A DNA stretch of 61,633 nucleotides from an uncultured Roseburia sp. GTDB lineage: Bacteria > Bacillota > Clostridia > Lachnospirales > Lachnospiraceae. Of the stretch, positions 40,541 through 49,240 are shown piece after piece. The position numbers and the translations under genes are program-made. The stretch's first letter is position 1. Each line of letters begins with the position of its first letter. The DNA is taken from contig CAKQXQ010000013.1 of assembly GCA_934292805.1 (NCBI GenBank), positions 1 to 61,633 on the forward strand. Reading direction: 5' to 3'. Under the pieces are notes generated by a model. That model was not told where the DNA came from, searched no databases, and saw only the letters and a list, made by a program, of their open reading frames with translations.

Positions 40541-41137
40541 ATGAAAGAATTACTTTTAATTGCAGTCGGATCCGCGATTGTAAATAACGTTGTATTAAGC
40601 CAGTTCCTTGGTATCTGTCCATTCTTAGGTGTATCCAAGAAAACGGAGACTGCTGCCGGAATGGGTGGCGCAGTTGTGTTCGTTATCACAATTGCATCTT
40701 TTGTAACAGGACTGATTTATAAATTTATTCTTGCAAATGAATATTTGTTAAGCAAAGGAATCGATCTTACATATTTACAGACGATCGTGTTCATTCTTGT
40801 AATTGCAGCATTAGTACAGTTTGTTGAGATGTTCTTAAAGAAATCTATGCCTGCATTATATAAGAGTCTGGGTGTTTATTTACCACTGATCACAACAAAC
40901 TGTGCGGTACTTGGTGTAGCTCTTACAAACGTTACAAAAGAGTACAACATTCTTCAGGGTGTTGTGAATGGATTTGCAACAGCATTTGGTTTCCTGATCG
41001 CTATCGTTATCATGGCAGGTCTTCGTGAGAAGATTGAATACAATGATATTCCAAAGCCTTTCCAGGGAACAGCAATTGTATTAATTACAGCATGTCTGAT
41101 GTCAATCGCATTTATGGGATTCTCAGGAATGATTTAG
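40541..41137 (+). CDS. rnfA: Rnf complex subunit RnfA
   Basis: A 198-aa polytopic subunit homologous to NqrE. NNVVLSQFLGICPFLGVSKK (residues about 12-31) and TTNCAVLGVALTNV (near 124) are family hallmarks, including the two cysteines of the intramembrane [2Fe-2S] site shared with RnfE. The length fits the family (about 190). AGGAGG is present before the ATG. Confidence 0.95.
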   Translation: MKELLLIAVGSAIVNNVVLSQFLGICPFLGVSKKTETAAGMGGAVVFVITIASFVTGLIYKFILANEYLLSKGIDLTYLQTIVFILVIAALVQFVEMFLKKSMPALYKSLGVYLPLITTNCAVLGVALTNVTKEYNILQGVVNGFATAFGFLIAIVIMAGLREKIEYNDIPKPFQGTAIVLITACLMSIAFMGFSGMI

Positions 41138-41150
41138 GAGGAAAAAGACG

Positions 41151-41942
41151 ATGAATATTACAGCAATTATTTTTGCAGCCGTTGTAGTCGGCGGTGTAGG
41201 TATTTTGATTGGATTTTTCCTTGGAGTTTCCGGAGAAAAATTCAAAGTAGAAGTAGATGAGAGAGAAGTAGCTGTTACAGAAGCTCTTCCTGGAAACAAC
41301 TGTGGTGGTTGTGGATATGCCGGATGTTCCGGTCTTGCAGCCGCTATCGTAAAAGGGGAAGCACCTGTTAACCAGTGTCCGGTTGGTGGCGCACCTGTTG
41401 CAGCCATCATCGGTGAGATCATGGGAGTAAAGGCAGAAGAGGGTGAGCGCAAAGCCGCATTCGTTAAATGTGCCGGAACCTGTGAAAAAGCAAATCAGGA
41501 TTATGAATATACAGGAGTCCAGGATTGTGCTGCTATGGCATTCGTTCCAAACGGCGGTCCAAAGTCCTGTAATTATGGATGTCTCGGATATGGTAACTGC
41601 GTAAAGGCTTGTCCTTTTGATGCGATCCATGTTGTAGACGGTGTTGCAGTTGTTGACAAAGATGCTTGTAAAGCATGTGGCAAATGTGTTGCTGCATGTC
41701 CAAAACATTTGATCGAGCTTCTTCCGGTGAGTGCAAAACATATCGTTCAGTGCAGCTCTAAGGATAAAGGTAAAGATGTTATGAAGGCATGTTCTGTAGG
41801 ATGTATCGGATGTCACTTATGTGAGAAAAACTGTCCTGCTGATGCAGTTCATGTTGTAGATAATATCGCATACATCGATCAGGAGAAATGTACAAAATGT
41901 GGTCTCTGTGCAGAAAAATGTCCGAAGAAGATCATTCTCTAG
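41151..41942 (+). CDS. rnfB: Rnf complex subunit RnfB (ferredoxin-interacting, multiple Fe-S clusters)
   Basis: A 263-aa protein: N-terminal transmembrane helix (residues about 4-26), an Fe4S domain (CGGCGYAGCSGLAAAI, closing Cys in QCPVGG) and several ferredoxin-like motifs (CNYGCLGYGNCVKACP, CKACGKCVAACP, CIGCHLCEKNCP, CTKCGLCAEKCP). It is the entry point for electrons from reduced ferredoxin. Last gene of the operon, with a terminator about 50 bases after the stop. Confidence 0.95.
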   Translation: MNITAIIFAAVVVGGVGILIGFFLGVSGEKFKVEVDEREVAVTEALPGNNCGGCGYAGCSGLAAAIVKGEAPVNQCPVGGAPVAAIIGEIMGVKAEEGERKAAFVKCAGTCEKANQDYEYTGVQDCAAMAFVPNGGPKSCNYGCLGYGNCVKACPFDAIHVVDGVAVVDKDACKACGKCVAACPKHLIELLPVSAKHIVQCSSKDKGKDVMKACSVGCIGCHLCEKNCPADAVHVVDNIAYIDQEKCTKCGLCAEKCPKKIIL

Positions 41943-41991
41943 TGATATTTTAAAAGACAGAGCACAAATATATGATTTCAAAGAATTTGGG

Positions 41992-42034
41992 AAAGGTTGC
42001 TATGTTAGGTCAGACTTAATATAGCAACCTTTTT
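41992..42034 (+). terminator. Intrinsic terminator of the rnf operon
   Basis: Stem AAAGGTTGCTAT / ATAGCAACCTTT with a 15-nt loop and TTTTT. Confidence 0.92.
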
Positions 42035-42148
42035 AAGCTTATTATGACATATGAATTATTTTAGTCGGATTAAAATATGCACTTTGACGTGGTAAATGAA
42101 AAAAGTATTTTGATATTTGATGAAAGATATGATAAAGTTATATTTAAC
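42035..42148. other. AT-rich spacer between rnfB and proB, left part
   Basis: No ORF, RNA gene or clear promoter. TTGACG (42084) with TATTTT (42106) at 16-base spacing is a possible weak promoter for proB. Base composition is more AT-rich than the flanking operons. Confidence 0.4.
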
Positions 42149-42203
42149 GTGAAGTTTGAAAAACCTATATAATTTTGAAAGCAATGTGCATTCCAAACTT
42201 CAC
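42149..42203. repeat. Inverted repeat 1 upstream of proB
   Basis: GTGAAGTTTG (42149-42158) and CAAACTTCAC (42194-42203) are perfect reverse complements around a 35-base AT-rich loop. There is no T-run, so it is not a terminator. Confidence 0.75.
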
Positions 42204-42222
42204 CGGAAAAAATGAAAATTAC

Positions 42223-42317
42223 ATAGACAATTGCGAAACTCATAAAAAACGAACTTGAATGTTTTTGTTAATTTCTCACAATTTAAGAAGATTAAGATGA
42301 GTTTCGCAATTGCCTAT
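42223..42317. repeat. Inverted repeat 2 upstream of proB (21-bp arms)
   Basis: The arm at 42223-42243 (core CAATTGCGAAACTCAT) and the arm at 42297-42317 (core ATGAGTTTCGCAATTG) are reverse complements over 21 bases with one mismatch (A/G), separated by 53 bases. The right arm ends 26 bases before the proB ATG. It has the form of a small MITE-like insertion with terminal inverted repeats, or of a long leader hairpin that would lie close to the ribosome-binding site. Confidence 0.8.
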
Positions 42318-42342
42318 AGACGGTAGCATAAAGAGGAGCAGC

Positions 42343-43194
42343 ATGAGCGAGAAAGAGTTTGATTTTTCAAAGAAAAAAAGAGTAGTTGTGAAAATCGGTT
42401 CATCTTCTTTAAACAGAGGGGAAACCGGGAATCTGAATTTTACGAAGCTGGAGCATCTGGTGCGGGAACTCTGCGATATGAGAAATCGTGGCATGGATGT
42501 ATGCCTGGTAAGCTCCGGAGCAATTGCAGTGGGAAGACAGACAATAGGACTTAATGAACGTCCGAAGGACATTTCAACAAAACAGGCATGTGCTGCGGTT
42601 GGTCAGGCAAGACTCATGATGACATATCAGAGAATGTTTGCAGAGTATAACCAGATTGCAGGACAGATCCTGATGACAAAAAATACAATGGTAAATCCGG
42701 TGTCAAGGGAGAATGCGAAGAATACATTTGAAGAGCTGTTTCGTCTTGGAGTGATTCCGGTCGTAAATGAAAATGATACCGTTTCCACTTATGAGATGCA
42801 GTTTGGTGACAATGATACTTTGTCAGCAATTGTTTCTTCATTGGTTGGGGCAGATCTCCTGATTCTTTTATCAGATATTGATGGTTTGTTTACGGATGAC
42901 CCACATAAAAATACAGATGCAGAATTGATTAAAGTAGTAGACAAGATAGATACAGAACTGCTTGGAATGGCGAAGGGCTCTACCGGAAGTGATGTCGGAA
43001 CCGGCGGAATGGCAACAAAACTCACTGCGGCAAAGATCGCTACACTATCCGGTGCGGATATGGTCATCGCAAATGGAGCAGATGTCTGTATTTTACATCA
43101 TATTATTGATGATGATTTTACAGGAACAATTTTTAAAGCGGATAAGAGTGAAAACTTTCATATCGCAGATTTTATAATGGAGACAATAGGATAA
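42343..43194 (+). CDS. proB: Glutamate 5-kinase, short form without PUA domain
   Basis: A 283-aa amino-acid kinase that starts proline synthesis by phosphorylating glutamate. Conserved segments are VVVKIGSSSLN (residues about 13-23), VSSGAIAVGRQ (near 62) and VVNENDTVSTYEMQFGDNDTLSA (near 142), plus GTGGMATKLTAAKIA (near 225). The C-terminal PUA domain of E. coli/B. subtilis ProB (about 370 aa) is absent; the protein ends after the kinase fold. GAGGAG sets the start. The stop overlaps the DUF896 start by one base. Confidence 0.94.
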   Translation: MSEKEFDFSKKKRVVVKIGSSSLNRGETGNLNFTKLEHLVRELCDMRNRGMDVCLVSSGAIAVGRQTIGLNERPKDISTKQACAAVGQARLMMTYQRMFAEYNQIAGQILMTKNTMVNPVSRENAKNTFEELFRLGVIPVVNENDTVSTYEMQFGDNDTLSAIVSSLVGADLLILLSDIDGLFTDDPHKNTDAELIKVVDKIDTELLGMAKGSTGSDVGTGGMATKLTAAKIATLSGADMVIANGADVCILHHIIDDDFTGTIFKADKSENFHIADFIMETIG

Positions 43195-43421
43195 TGGAAA
43201 AAGCAAAGATTAACAGAATTAATGAATTATACAGAAAATCACAGGCTGAGGGTCTGACAGAGGCAGAGAAGAATGAACAGGCACTTCTGCGCAAAGAATA
43301 TGTTGCGGATATCAAGAAAAACCTTACAGCACAGCTGAATAATATTGACATTCAAAACGATGACGGAACAGTAGAAAATCTCGGAGAAAAATATGGCAAT
43401 AAATCCTCAAAACTTTCGTAG
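43194..43421 (+). CDS. DUF896 (YnzC-family) small protein
   Basis: A 75-aa protein starting MEKAKINRINELYRKSQAEGL, with the LTEAEKNEQALLRKEYVADIKKNL region typical of the DUF896/YnzC family, a short alpha-helical hairpin protein of unknown function. The placement between proB and the 5-FCL gene, with a 1-base overlap on the left and a 29-base overlap on the right, indicates translation as part of the proB-proA unit. Confidence 0.9.
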   Translation: MEKAKINRINELYRKSQAEGLTEAEKNEQALLRKEYVADIKKNLTAQLNNIDIQNDDGTVENLGEKYGNKSSKLS

Positions 43422-43968
43422 GGAGCATTTGTCTATCCGGAATAAGATGACGGAGCAGGAAGTAAAGGAAAAAAGTATCCTGATCATGAAGCAAATTATG
43501 AAGGAAGAATGGTATGAGAAGGCAGAAGAGCTATTTGCATATTATCCACTTGGAAATGAAGTAGACTGCCGGTCTCTCATCAGGCAGGCATGGAAGGTAG
43601 GAAAGAGGATCGCTTTGCCGAGAACTGCAGAAAATTACAGGATGGATTTTTTCTATGTAGAATCTTACGAACAGCTGGAAGAAGGAAGATTTCATGTTAT
43701 GGAACCAAAGACAGACTGCATCAGGGCATTTCCCAGGGAACAGCCGGTGATCGTTCCGGGAAGTGTTTTTGGAAGAGACGGAAGCCGTTACGGTTATGGA
43801 AAAGGATATTATGACCGCTTTTTTTCTGCCAATCCAAACCTGAATCGATATGGAGTCTGTTATTTGCACCAGCTGGAAGAACAGCTTATCACTACAGGCT
43901 ATGATGTAACCATGCACGTTATTTATACGGAAAGTGAATGCATAAAGTGTGTGAACTGGAAACGATGA
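43393..43968 (+). CDS. 5-formyltetrahydrofolate cyclo-ligase
   Basis: A 191-aa enzyme that converts 5-formyl-THF to 5,10-methenyl-THF with ATP. Signatures are the N-terminal FRREHLSIRNKMT, VDCRSLI with the ALPR segment near residue 75, VPGSVFGRDGSRYGYGKGYYDRF (near 115-137; G-Y-G-K-G-Y-Y-D-R is the family motif). CGGAG precedes the ATG, which lies inside the DUF896 gene. A proline-unrelated gene in the proB-proA interval; the pairing is positional only. Confidence 0.92.
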   Translation: MAINPQNFRREHLSIRNKMTEQEVKEKSILIMKQIMKEEWYEKAEELFAYYPLGNEVDCRSLIRQAWKVGKRIALPRTAENYRMDFFYVESYEQLEEGRFHVMEPKTDCIRAFPREQPVIVPGSVFGRDGSRYGYGKGYYDRFFSANPNLNRYGVCYLHQLEEQLITTGYDVTMHVIYTESECIKCVNWKR

Positions 43969-44050
43969 TGCAGATACGATAATAACAGACAGAGTAAAAC
44001 AGATAAAAACAAAAGGAAAAAGCAGCAGACCGATAAGAAAGGCGAATACG

Positions 44051-45316
44051 ATGGAATTACATGAAATCTGCCGACAGGCAAAAGCAGTTGCACCAAAGAT
44101 GGGAATTCTTGATACAGATACGAAAAATCAGGCACTTTTAAGTGTAGCCGATTATCTTGTGAAAGAACAGAATACGATTTTAGATGCCAACAGGATTGAC
44201 ATTGAAAACGGAAAAAAGAATCATATGCCGGAAGGAATCTTAGACAGACTGCTTTTAAATGAAGCACGGATTGCCCAGATGGCCGACGGAATCCGGCAGG
44301 TAGCAGCTCTGGATGATCCAATCGGAGAAGTTATTGGAATGAAAAAACGTCCGAACGGACTTATGATCGGTCAGAAAAGAGTGCCGCTCGGTGTGGTTGG
44401 CATTATTTATGAAGCCAGACCGAATGTTACGGCAGATGCTTTTGCACTTTGTTTTAAAACCGGAAATGCTGTTATTTTAAAAGGAGGCAGTGACGCCATT
44501 CATTCAAATATTGCAATCGTTGCAGCCATCAGGAGGGCACTTGTTTTACAGGGACTGCCTGAGGAAGCAGTTTCACTCATCGAAGATACATCAAGAGAAA
44601 CTGCAGCCGCTTTCATGAAGATGAATGATTATGTAGATGTACTGATCCCACGTGGCGGAGCAGGACTGATCAGGGCGGTTGTAAATCAGGCGACGATCCC
44701 GGTCATTGAGACCGGAACAGGCAACTGTCACATTTTTGTAGATGAGACAGCAGATTTTAACATGGCACTTGATATTATCATGAATGCAAAGACACAGAGA
44801 ATCGGAGTGTGCAATGCCTGCGAGTCACTGGTCCTTCATGAAAAAATAGCAGATGCTTTCGTGCCTGCTTTATTGAAACGCCTTGCAGAGAAAGAAGTAG
44901 AAGTTCATGGGGATGAGAAGGTTGTAAGGATTGCTGATAAAATCTGCGGAGAAAAGGCAGTAACAATACCTGCAACAGAAGAAGACTGGGGAAAGGAATA
45001 TCTGGATTATAAAATTTCGGCGAAAACAGTTACATCTCTTGATGAAGCGATTGCTCACATTAATCAATATAACACCGGACATTCGGAAGCGATCATTACC
45101 CAGAATTATGAAAACGCACAAAGATTTTTGAATGAAATTGATGCGGCATGTGTTTATGTGAATGCTTCAACGAGATTTACGGATGGTTTTGAGTTTGGGT
45201 TCGGAGCAGAGATCGGTATTTCGACACAGAAGCTTCACGCAAGAGGACCGATGGGACTTCTTGCACTTACAAGCACAAAATATATTATTTATGGCAATGG
45301 ACAGATCCGGAAATAA
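44051..45316 (+). CDS. proA: Glutamate-5-semialdehyde dehydrogenase
   Basis: A 421-aa NADPH-dependent aldehyde dehydrogenase-superfamily enzyme reducing glutamyl-5-phosphate. PLGVVGIIYEARPNVTADA (residues about 116-134), IPRGGAGLI near 199 and the catalytic Cys region VCNACESLVLH (C254/C257) are present, with the closing RGPMGLLALTSTKYI. It is separated from the previous gene by 82 bases in which I see no promoter or terminator, so it probably belongs to the proB transcription unit. Confidence 0.96.
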   Translation: MELHEICRQAKAVAPKMGILDTDTKNQALLSVADYLVKEQNTILDANRIDIENGKKNHMPEGILDRLLLNEARIAQMADGIRQVAALDDPIGEVIGMKKRPNGLMIGQKRVPLGVVGIIYEARPNVTADAFALCFKTGNAVILKGGSDAIHSNIAIVAAIRRALVLQGLPEEAVSLIEDTSRETAAAFMKMNDYVDVLIPRGGAGLIRAVVNQATIPVIETGTGNCHIFVDETADFNMALDIIMNAKTQRIGVCNACESLVLHEKIADAFVPALLKRLAEKEVEVHGDEKVVRIADKICGEKAVTIPATEEDWGKEYLDYKISAKTVTSLDEAIAHINQYNTGHSEAIITQNYENAQRFLNEIDAACVYVNASTRFTDGFEFGFGAEIGISTQKLHARGPMGLLALTSTKYIIYGNGQIRK

Positions 45317-45375
45317 ATGATAAGATAATGTCTTGCAGTGCCTGGCAGATCAGGCTTACGAAACAGAACATATGT

Positions 45376-45404
45376 TTGCAGAAGATGCCGCACTGTGTTA
45401 TAAT
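45376..45404 (+). promoter_or_regulatory. Extended -10 promoter of miaB-ruvAB
   Basis: TTGCAG (45376-45381), 17-base spacing, TGTTATAAT with -10 at 45399-45404. Confidence 0.85.
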
Positions 45405-45426
45405 AATCAAAAATGAGGAACAGATC

Positions 45427-46872
45427 ATGACAGAGAAGAAAAGAATTACAATCATTGATAAAAAACAGATCCCTGCCGAGGAGCCGGCAAGACAATATTA
45501 TTTTATGGAGATCGCCAGACAGTATGTTGCAGAACTCGCCGCACAGAAAGGATCACCGCTTACATTTTGCGTGACAACGTTCGGGTGCCAGATGAATGCC
45601 AGAGATTCTGAGAAGCTTGTTGGTATTTTAGAGAAGATCGGTTATGTGGAAGCTGCTGATGAGAAGGCAGATTTTGTGATATATAATACCTGTACTGTCC
45701 GCGAGAACGCCAATAACAAGGTTTATGGAAGACTTGGTTATTTGCAGGGATATAAGAAGAAAAATCCTTACATGATGATCGGCCTATGCGGATGCATGAT
45801 GCAGGAACCGACTGTTGTAGAGAAGATACAGACAAGCTACCGGTTCGTGGATCTTATTTTTGGTACACATAATATTTACAAATTTGCAGAGCTGATCGTA
45901 ACAGCATTGGAATCAGACTCCATGACGATTGATATCTGGAAGGATACAGACAAGATCGTGGAAGATCTTCCGGTAGAAAGAAAGTATTCCTTTAAGTCAG
46001 GTGTCAATATTATGTTTGGCTGCAATAATTTCTGCAGTTACTGCATTGTGCCGTATGTGCGTGGCAGGGAGAGAAGCCGTGAACCAAGAGAGATCGTACG
46101 TGAGATCGAGCATTTGGTGCAGGATGGAGTTGTGGAAGTCATGCTGCTTGGACAGAATGTTAATTCTTATGGAAAGAATCTGGAGCATCCGATGACATTT
46201 GCACAGCTGTTACAGGAGATCGAGAAGATCGAAGGACTGGAAAGAATCCGTTTTATGACATCACATCCGAAGGATCTTTCTGATGAACTGATCGAAGTAA
46301 TGAAGAATTCAAAGAAGATCTGTAATCATCTTCATCTTCCACTCCAGTCAGGAAGCAGCCGCATCTTAAAGATCATGAACCGTCATTATGATAAGGAACA
46401 TTATCTGGAACTGGTAGATAAGATTAAGGCAGCAGTACCGGACATTGCACTTACAACAGATATTATCGTAGGTTTCCCGGGAGAGACAGAAGAAGACTTT
46501 GAGGAAACACTGGATGTTGTACGCAAGGTACGGTATGACAGTGCATTTACATTCATTTATTCCAGAAGAACAGGAACACCTGCTGCTTCTATGGAAGATC
46601 AGATACAAGAAGACGTGATCAAGGAACGCTTTGACCGCCTGTTAAATGAAGTACAGCAGATTTCAGCAGAGAAGGCAGGTAAGCTTACAGGTCAGACTCT
46701 GCCTGTATTGGTTGAAGAAGTAAACGGACAGGATGCGTCACTTGTTACCGGAAAGCTTACGAATAATTCAACAGTGCATTTCCCTGGAACAGCAGATATG
46801 ATCGGAACGATCCAGAATGTTGTCCTTGAAGAGTGCAGAGGTTTTTATTATATTGGCAGAATCGCTGAATAG
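45427..46872 (+). CDS. miaB: tRNA-2-methylthio-N6-dimethylallyladenosine synthase MiaB
   Basis: A 481-aa radical-SAM methylthiotransferase acting on A37 of tRNAs reading UNN codons. UPF0004 domain cysteines are seen in TFGCQMNARDSE, NTCTVRENANNKVYGR and LCGCMMQE; the radical-SAM cluster is CNNFCSYCIVPYVRGRERSR; a TRAM domain ends the protein. The open frame extends about 100 bases upstream, but GAGGA and the promoter at 45376-45404 support the ATG at 45427. It heads a unit with ruvA and ruvB. Confidence 0.96.
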   Translation: MTEKKRITIIDKKQIPAEEPARQYYFMEIARQYVAELAAQKGSPLTFCVTTFGCQMNARDSEKLVGILEKIGYVEAADEKADFVIYNTCTVRENANNKVYGRLGYLQGYKKKNPYMMIGLCGCMMQEPTVVEKIQTSYRFVDLIFGTHNIYKFAELIVTALESDSMTIDIWKDTDKIVEDLPVERKYSFKSGVNIMFGCNNFCSYCIVPYVRGRERSREPREIVREIEHLVQDGVVEVMLLGQNVNSYGKNLEHPMTFAQLLQEIEKIEGLERIRFMTSHPKDLSDELIEVMKNSKKICNHLHLPLQSGSSRILKIMNRHYDKEHYLELVDKIKAAVPDIALTTDIIVGFPGETEEDFEETLDVVRKVRYDSAFTFIYSRRTGTPAASMEDQIQEDVIKERFDRLLNEVQQISAEKAGKLTGQTLPVLVEEVNGQDASLVTGKLTNNSTVHFPGTADMIGTIQNVVLEECRGFYYIGRIAE

Positions 46873-46908
46873 AACAACAGCAATGATTGAGAACAGGGTG
46901 ATTGGAAT

Positions 46909-47520
46909 ATGTATTCATATATAAAAGGAACACTTGAGGAAACAGGTGAAGATTATATTGTTATAGAAGCCGGAGGAATCGGATATCAGATTTATACAAC
47001 CGGTCAGACATTCCAGTATCTTCCGGGCCAGGGAGCAGAACTTAAGGTTTATACTTATCTGCATGTGCGTGAAGATGCCATGATCCTGTTTGGTTTCCTG
47101 ACCAAAGACGATCTGTCTGTATTTAAACTTTTACTTGGAGTCAGTGGAATCGGACCTAAGGGGGCACTTGCCATTCTTTCTGTTATGACAACAGATGATC
47201 TTAGATTTGCTGTACTCGGAGATGATGCAAAGGCGATTGCCCGGGCACCGGGTGTCGGGGCAAAGACTGCACAGCGCCTGATACTGGAATTGAAAGATAA
47301 ACTGAGCCTGGAAGATGCCTTTGAACAGAAGCTTGCAAAGAATGAGGATATGGTACAGAATAAGACCGGCGGTGCGAAGAACGAGGCAGTCCAGGCACTT
47401 GTGGCACTTGGATATTCTTCTTCTGAAGCACTTAAGGCATTGCAAGGTGTTGAGATTCAAGAGAATACCGATGTAGAAGATATTTTAAAGGCCGCATTGA
47501 AAAATATGGCTTTTTTATAG
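46909..47520 (+). CDS. ruvA: Holliday junction DNA helicase subunit RuvA
   Basis: A 203-aa junction-binding protein: N-terminal OB domain (IKGTLEETGEDYIVIEAGGIGYQI), helix-hairpin-helix motifs (LLGVSGIGPKGALAIL and APGVGAKTAQRLILELKDK) and a C-terminal RuvB-contacting domain (NEAVQALVALGYSSSEALKAL). It binds four-way junctions and loads RuvB, whose gene follows after 19 bases. Confidence 0.97.
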   Translation: MYSYIKGTLEETGEDYIVIEAGGIGYQIYTTGQTFQYLPGQGAELKVYTYLHVREDAMILFGFLTKDDLSVFKLLLGVSGIGPKGALAILSVMTTDDLRFAVLGDDAKAIARAPGVGAKTAQRLILELKDKLSLEDAFEQKLAKNEDMVQNKTGGAKNEAVQALVALGYSSSEALKALQGVEIQENTDVEDILKAALKNMAFL

Positions 47521-47539
47521 AAAGGTGTTTTGAAAGGAC

Positions 47540-48532
47540 ATGGAAAAGAGAGTGATTTCCACTCAGGTTCAGGATGAGGATATTAAGATCGAAAAGAATC
47601 TGAGGCCGCAGACTTTAGAGGATTATATCGGGCAGGAAAAAGCCAAACAGAATCTGAAAATATATATCGAAGCTGCCAGACTACGTGGGGAGTCTCTGGA
47701 TCATGTACTCTTTTTTGGCCCACCGGGACTGGGAAAGACAACTCTTGCCGGGATTATTGCAAATGAGATGGGAACCCATATGAAGATCACATCGGGGCCT
47801 GCAATTGGCAAGCCGGGGGAGATGGCAGCAATTTTGAGTAACCTTCAGGAAGGTGATATCTTATTTGTAGATGAGATCCATCGTCTGAACCGCCAGGTGG
47901 AAGAGGTACTTTATCCTGCGATGGAAGATTATGTGATTGATATTATGATCGGAAAGGGTGCAACTGCCAGATCGATCCGTCTGGATCTTCCGAAGTTTAC
48001 ACTGGTTGGAGCAACGACAAGAGCAGGACTTTTGTCTGCACCGCTCAGAGACAGGTTTGGAGTGATCCATCACCTTGAATTCTATACAGTAGATGAACTG
48101 AAAACGATCATTATCCATTCGGCTGAGAAGCTTGGGGTAACCATTGATGAGGATGGAGCATACGAGCTCGCCAGAAGGTCCAGAGGAACACCACGTCTGG
48201 CAAATCGTCTCCTTAAGCGGGTTCGTGATTTTGCAGAAGTAAAATATGATGGCAGGATCACAAAAGAGGTTGCATCTTTTGCACTTGATCTGCTGGAAGT
48301 AGACAAATTCGGACTTGATCAAAATGACAGGAATATTCTCATGACAATCATACAGAAGTTCTCGGGAGGCCCGGTTGGGCTGGATACGCTTGCTGCTTCA
48401 ATTGGAGAAGATTCCGGAACCATAGAAGATGTTTATGAACCATATCTGGTACAGAATGGATTTATTATCCGGACACCAAAGGGAAGAATGGCAACAGACC
48501 TTGCTTATGAGCATTTTGGAATTTCCAGGTAA
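47540..48532 (+). CDS. ruvB: Holliday junction branch-migration ATPase RuvB
   Basis: A 330-aa AAA+ motor. LRPQTLEDYIGQEKAKQNL at the start, Walker A FFGPPGLGKTTLA (near residue 56), Walker B FVDEIHRLNRQVEE (near 108), sensor GATTRAGLLSAPLRDRFG (near 155) and a winged-helix C-terminus (PYLVQNGFIIRTPKGRMAT). The length is typical. No T-run terminator is apparent after it. Confidence 0.98.
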   Translation: MEKRVISTQVQDEDIKIEKNLRPQTLEDYIGQEKAKQNLKIYIEAARLRGESLDHVLFFGPPGLGKTTLAGIIANEMGTHMKITSGPAIGKPGEMAAILSNLQEGDILFVDEIHRLNRQVEEVLYPAMEDYVIDIMIGKGATARSIRLDLPKFTLVGATTRAGLLSAPLRDRFGVIHHLEFYTVDELKTIIIHSAEKLGVTIDEDGAYELARRSRGTPRLANRLLKRVRDFAEVKYDGRITKEVASFALDLLEVDKFGLDQNDRNILMTIIQKFSGGPVGLDTLAASIGEDSGTIEDVYEPYLVQNGFIIRTPKGRMATDLAYEHFGISR

Positions 48533-48574
48533 GAGAAGCTGCCGGCAGCAGACCCAAAATAGTGCAAATTTCGG

Positions 48575-48603
48575 TTGCTTTTCCTATAACTGAAAGATAT
48601 AAT
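48575..48603 (+). promoter_or_regulatory. Promoter of zapA
   Basis: TTGCTT (48575-48580), 17-base spacing, TATAAT (48598-48603), giving a leader of about 115 bases. Confidence 0.75.
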
Positions 48604-48724
48604 GAAACTATGTAATTATAAGAGAATTTGCATAGCTATTAAGGAGAATAAGATTGTAATAAACGCAAGGCAGTGATTGTTATGATCTTTGAGAGGTGGA
48701 AGCAATCTGCCGGGAGGATAAAAT

Positions 48725-49177
48725 ATGTCTGAGAAGACCAGTGCTGAAGTGATCATTGGCGGAAAAGTTTATACGCTGAGTGGATATGAAGGAGAAGAAT
48801 ATCTGCAGAAGGTGGCAGCATACATTAACAATAAAGTGAATGAGTTTCATGCAATGGAGGCATATCGCAGATTTCCGGCGGATATGAGAGCAACGCTGCT
48901 TCAGCTGAACATTGCAGATGATTATTTTAAGGCAAAAGCCCAGATAGAGCGACTGGAACAGGATATTGAGCTTAAGGATAAGGAACTTTACAATTTGAAA
49001 CATGACCTCATCCAAAGCCAGATCAAGGCGGAGAACAGTGATAAGACAGTGAAGGAATTAGAGGCAGAGAATAAAGAGCTTCTTCTGGAGAAAACACGTC
49101 TTGAAACATCATTAAAAGAGATGAAGTCTAAGAAGAACAAAGCAGCTTCCAAAGAGGAAGAGATAACAGAAGTATAA
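48725..49177 (+). CDS. zapA: Cell division protein ZapA
   Basis: A 150-aa FtsZ-bundling protein. The N-terminal globular part (EVIIGGKVYTLSGYEGEEYLQKVAAYINNKV) matches ZapA, followed by a long coiled coil (residues about 75-140) rich in Lys/Glu. It is longer than the ~85-100 aa of B. subtilis ZapA because of the extended C-terminal coil. GGGAGG precedes the ATG. It stands before a U32 gene and a rodA-pbp pair, in keeping with division or wall growth. Confidence 0.88.
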   Translation: MSEKTSAEVIIGGKVYTLSGYEGEEYLQKVAAYINNKVNEFHAMEAYRRFPADMRATLLQLNIADDYFKAKAQIERLEQDIELKDKELYNLKHDLIQSQIKAENSDKTVKELEAENKELLLEKTRLETSLKEMKSKKNKAASKEEEITEV

Positions 49178-49184
49178 GCAGAGA

Positions 49185-49210
49185 CCGGGGGCGAAGATTC
49201 GTCCCCGTTG
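49185..49210 (+). terminator. Weak terminator-like hairpin after zapA
   Basis: GGGGGCGAA / TTCGTCCCC around a 2-3 nt loop, followed by GTTGTT rather than a clean T-run. Its GC-rich stem is strong, but termination efficiency is doubtful. It also lies close to the U32 gene start. Confidence 0.4.
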
Positions 49211-49240
49211 TTACTATTATGAAAGAGATAACGGGATCGT

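Noticed and set aside
42035..42342. T-box or other known riboswitch upstream of proB
   Set aside because: I found no T-box sequence (the AGGGTGG-type box with its complementary terminator/antiterminator) and no T-run hairpin before the start codon.
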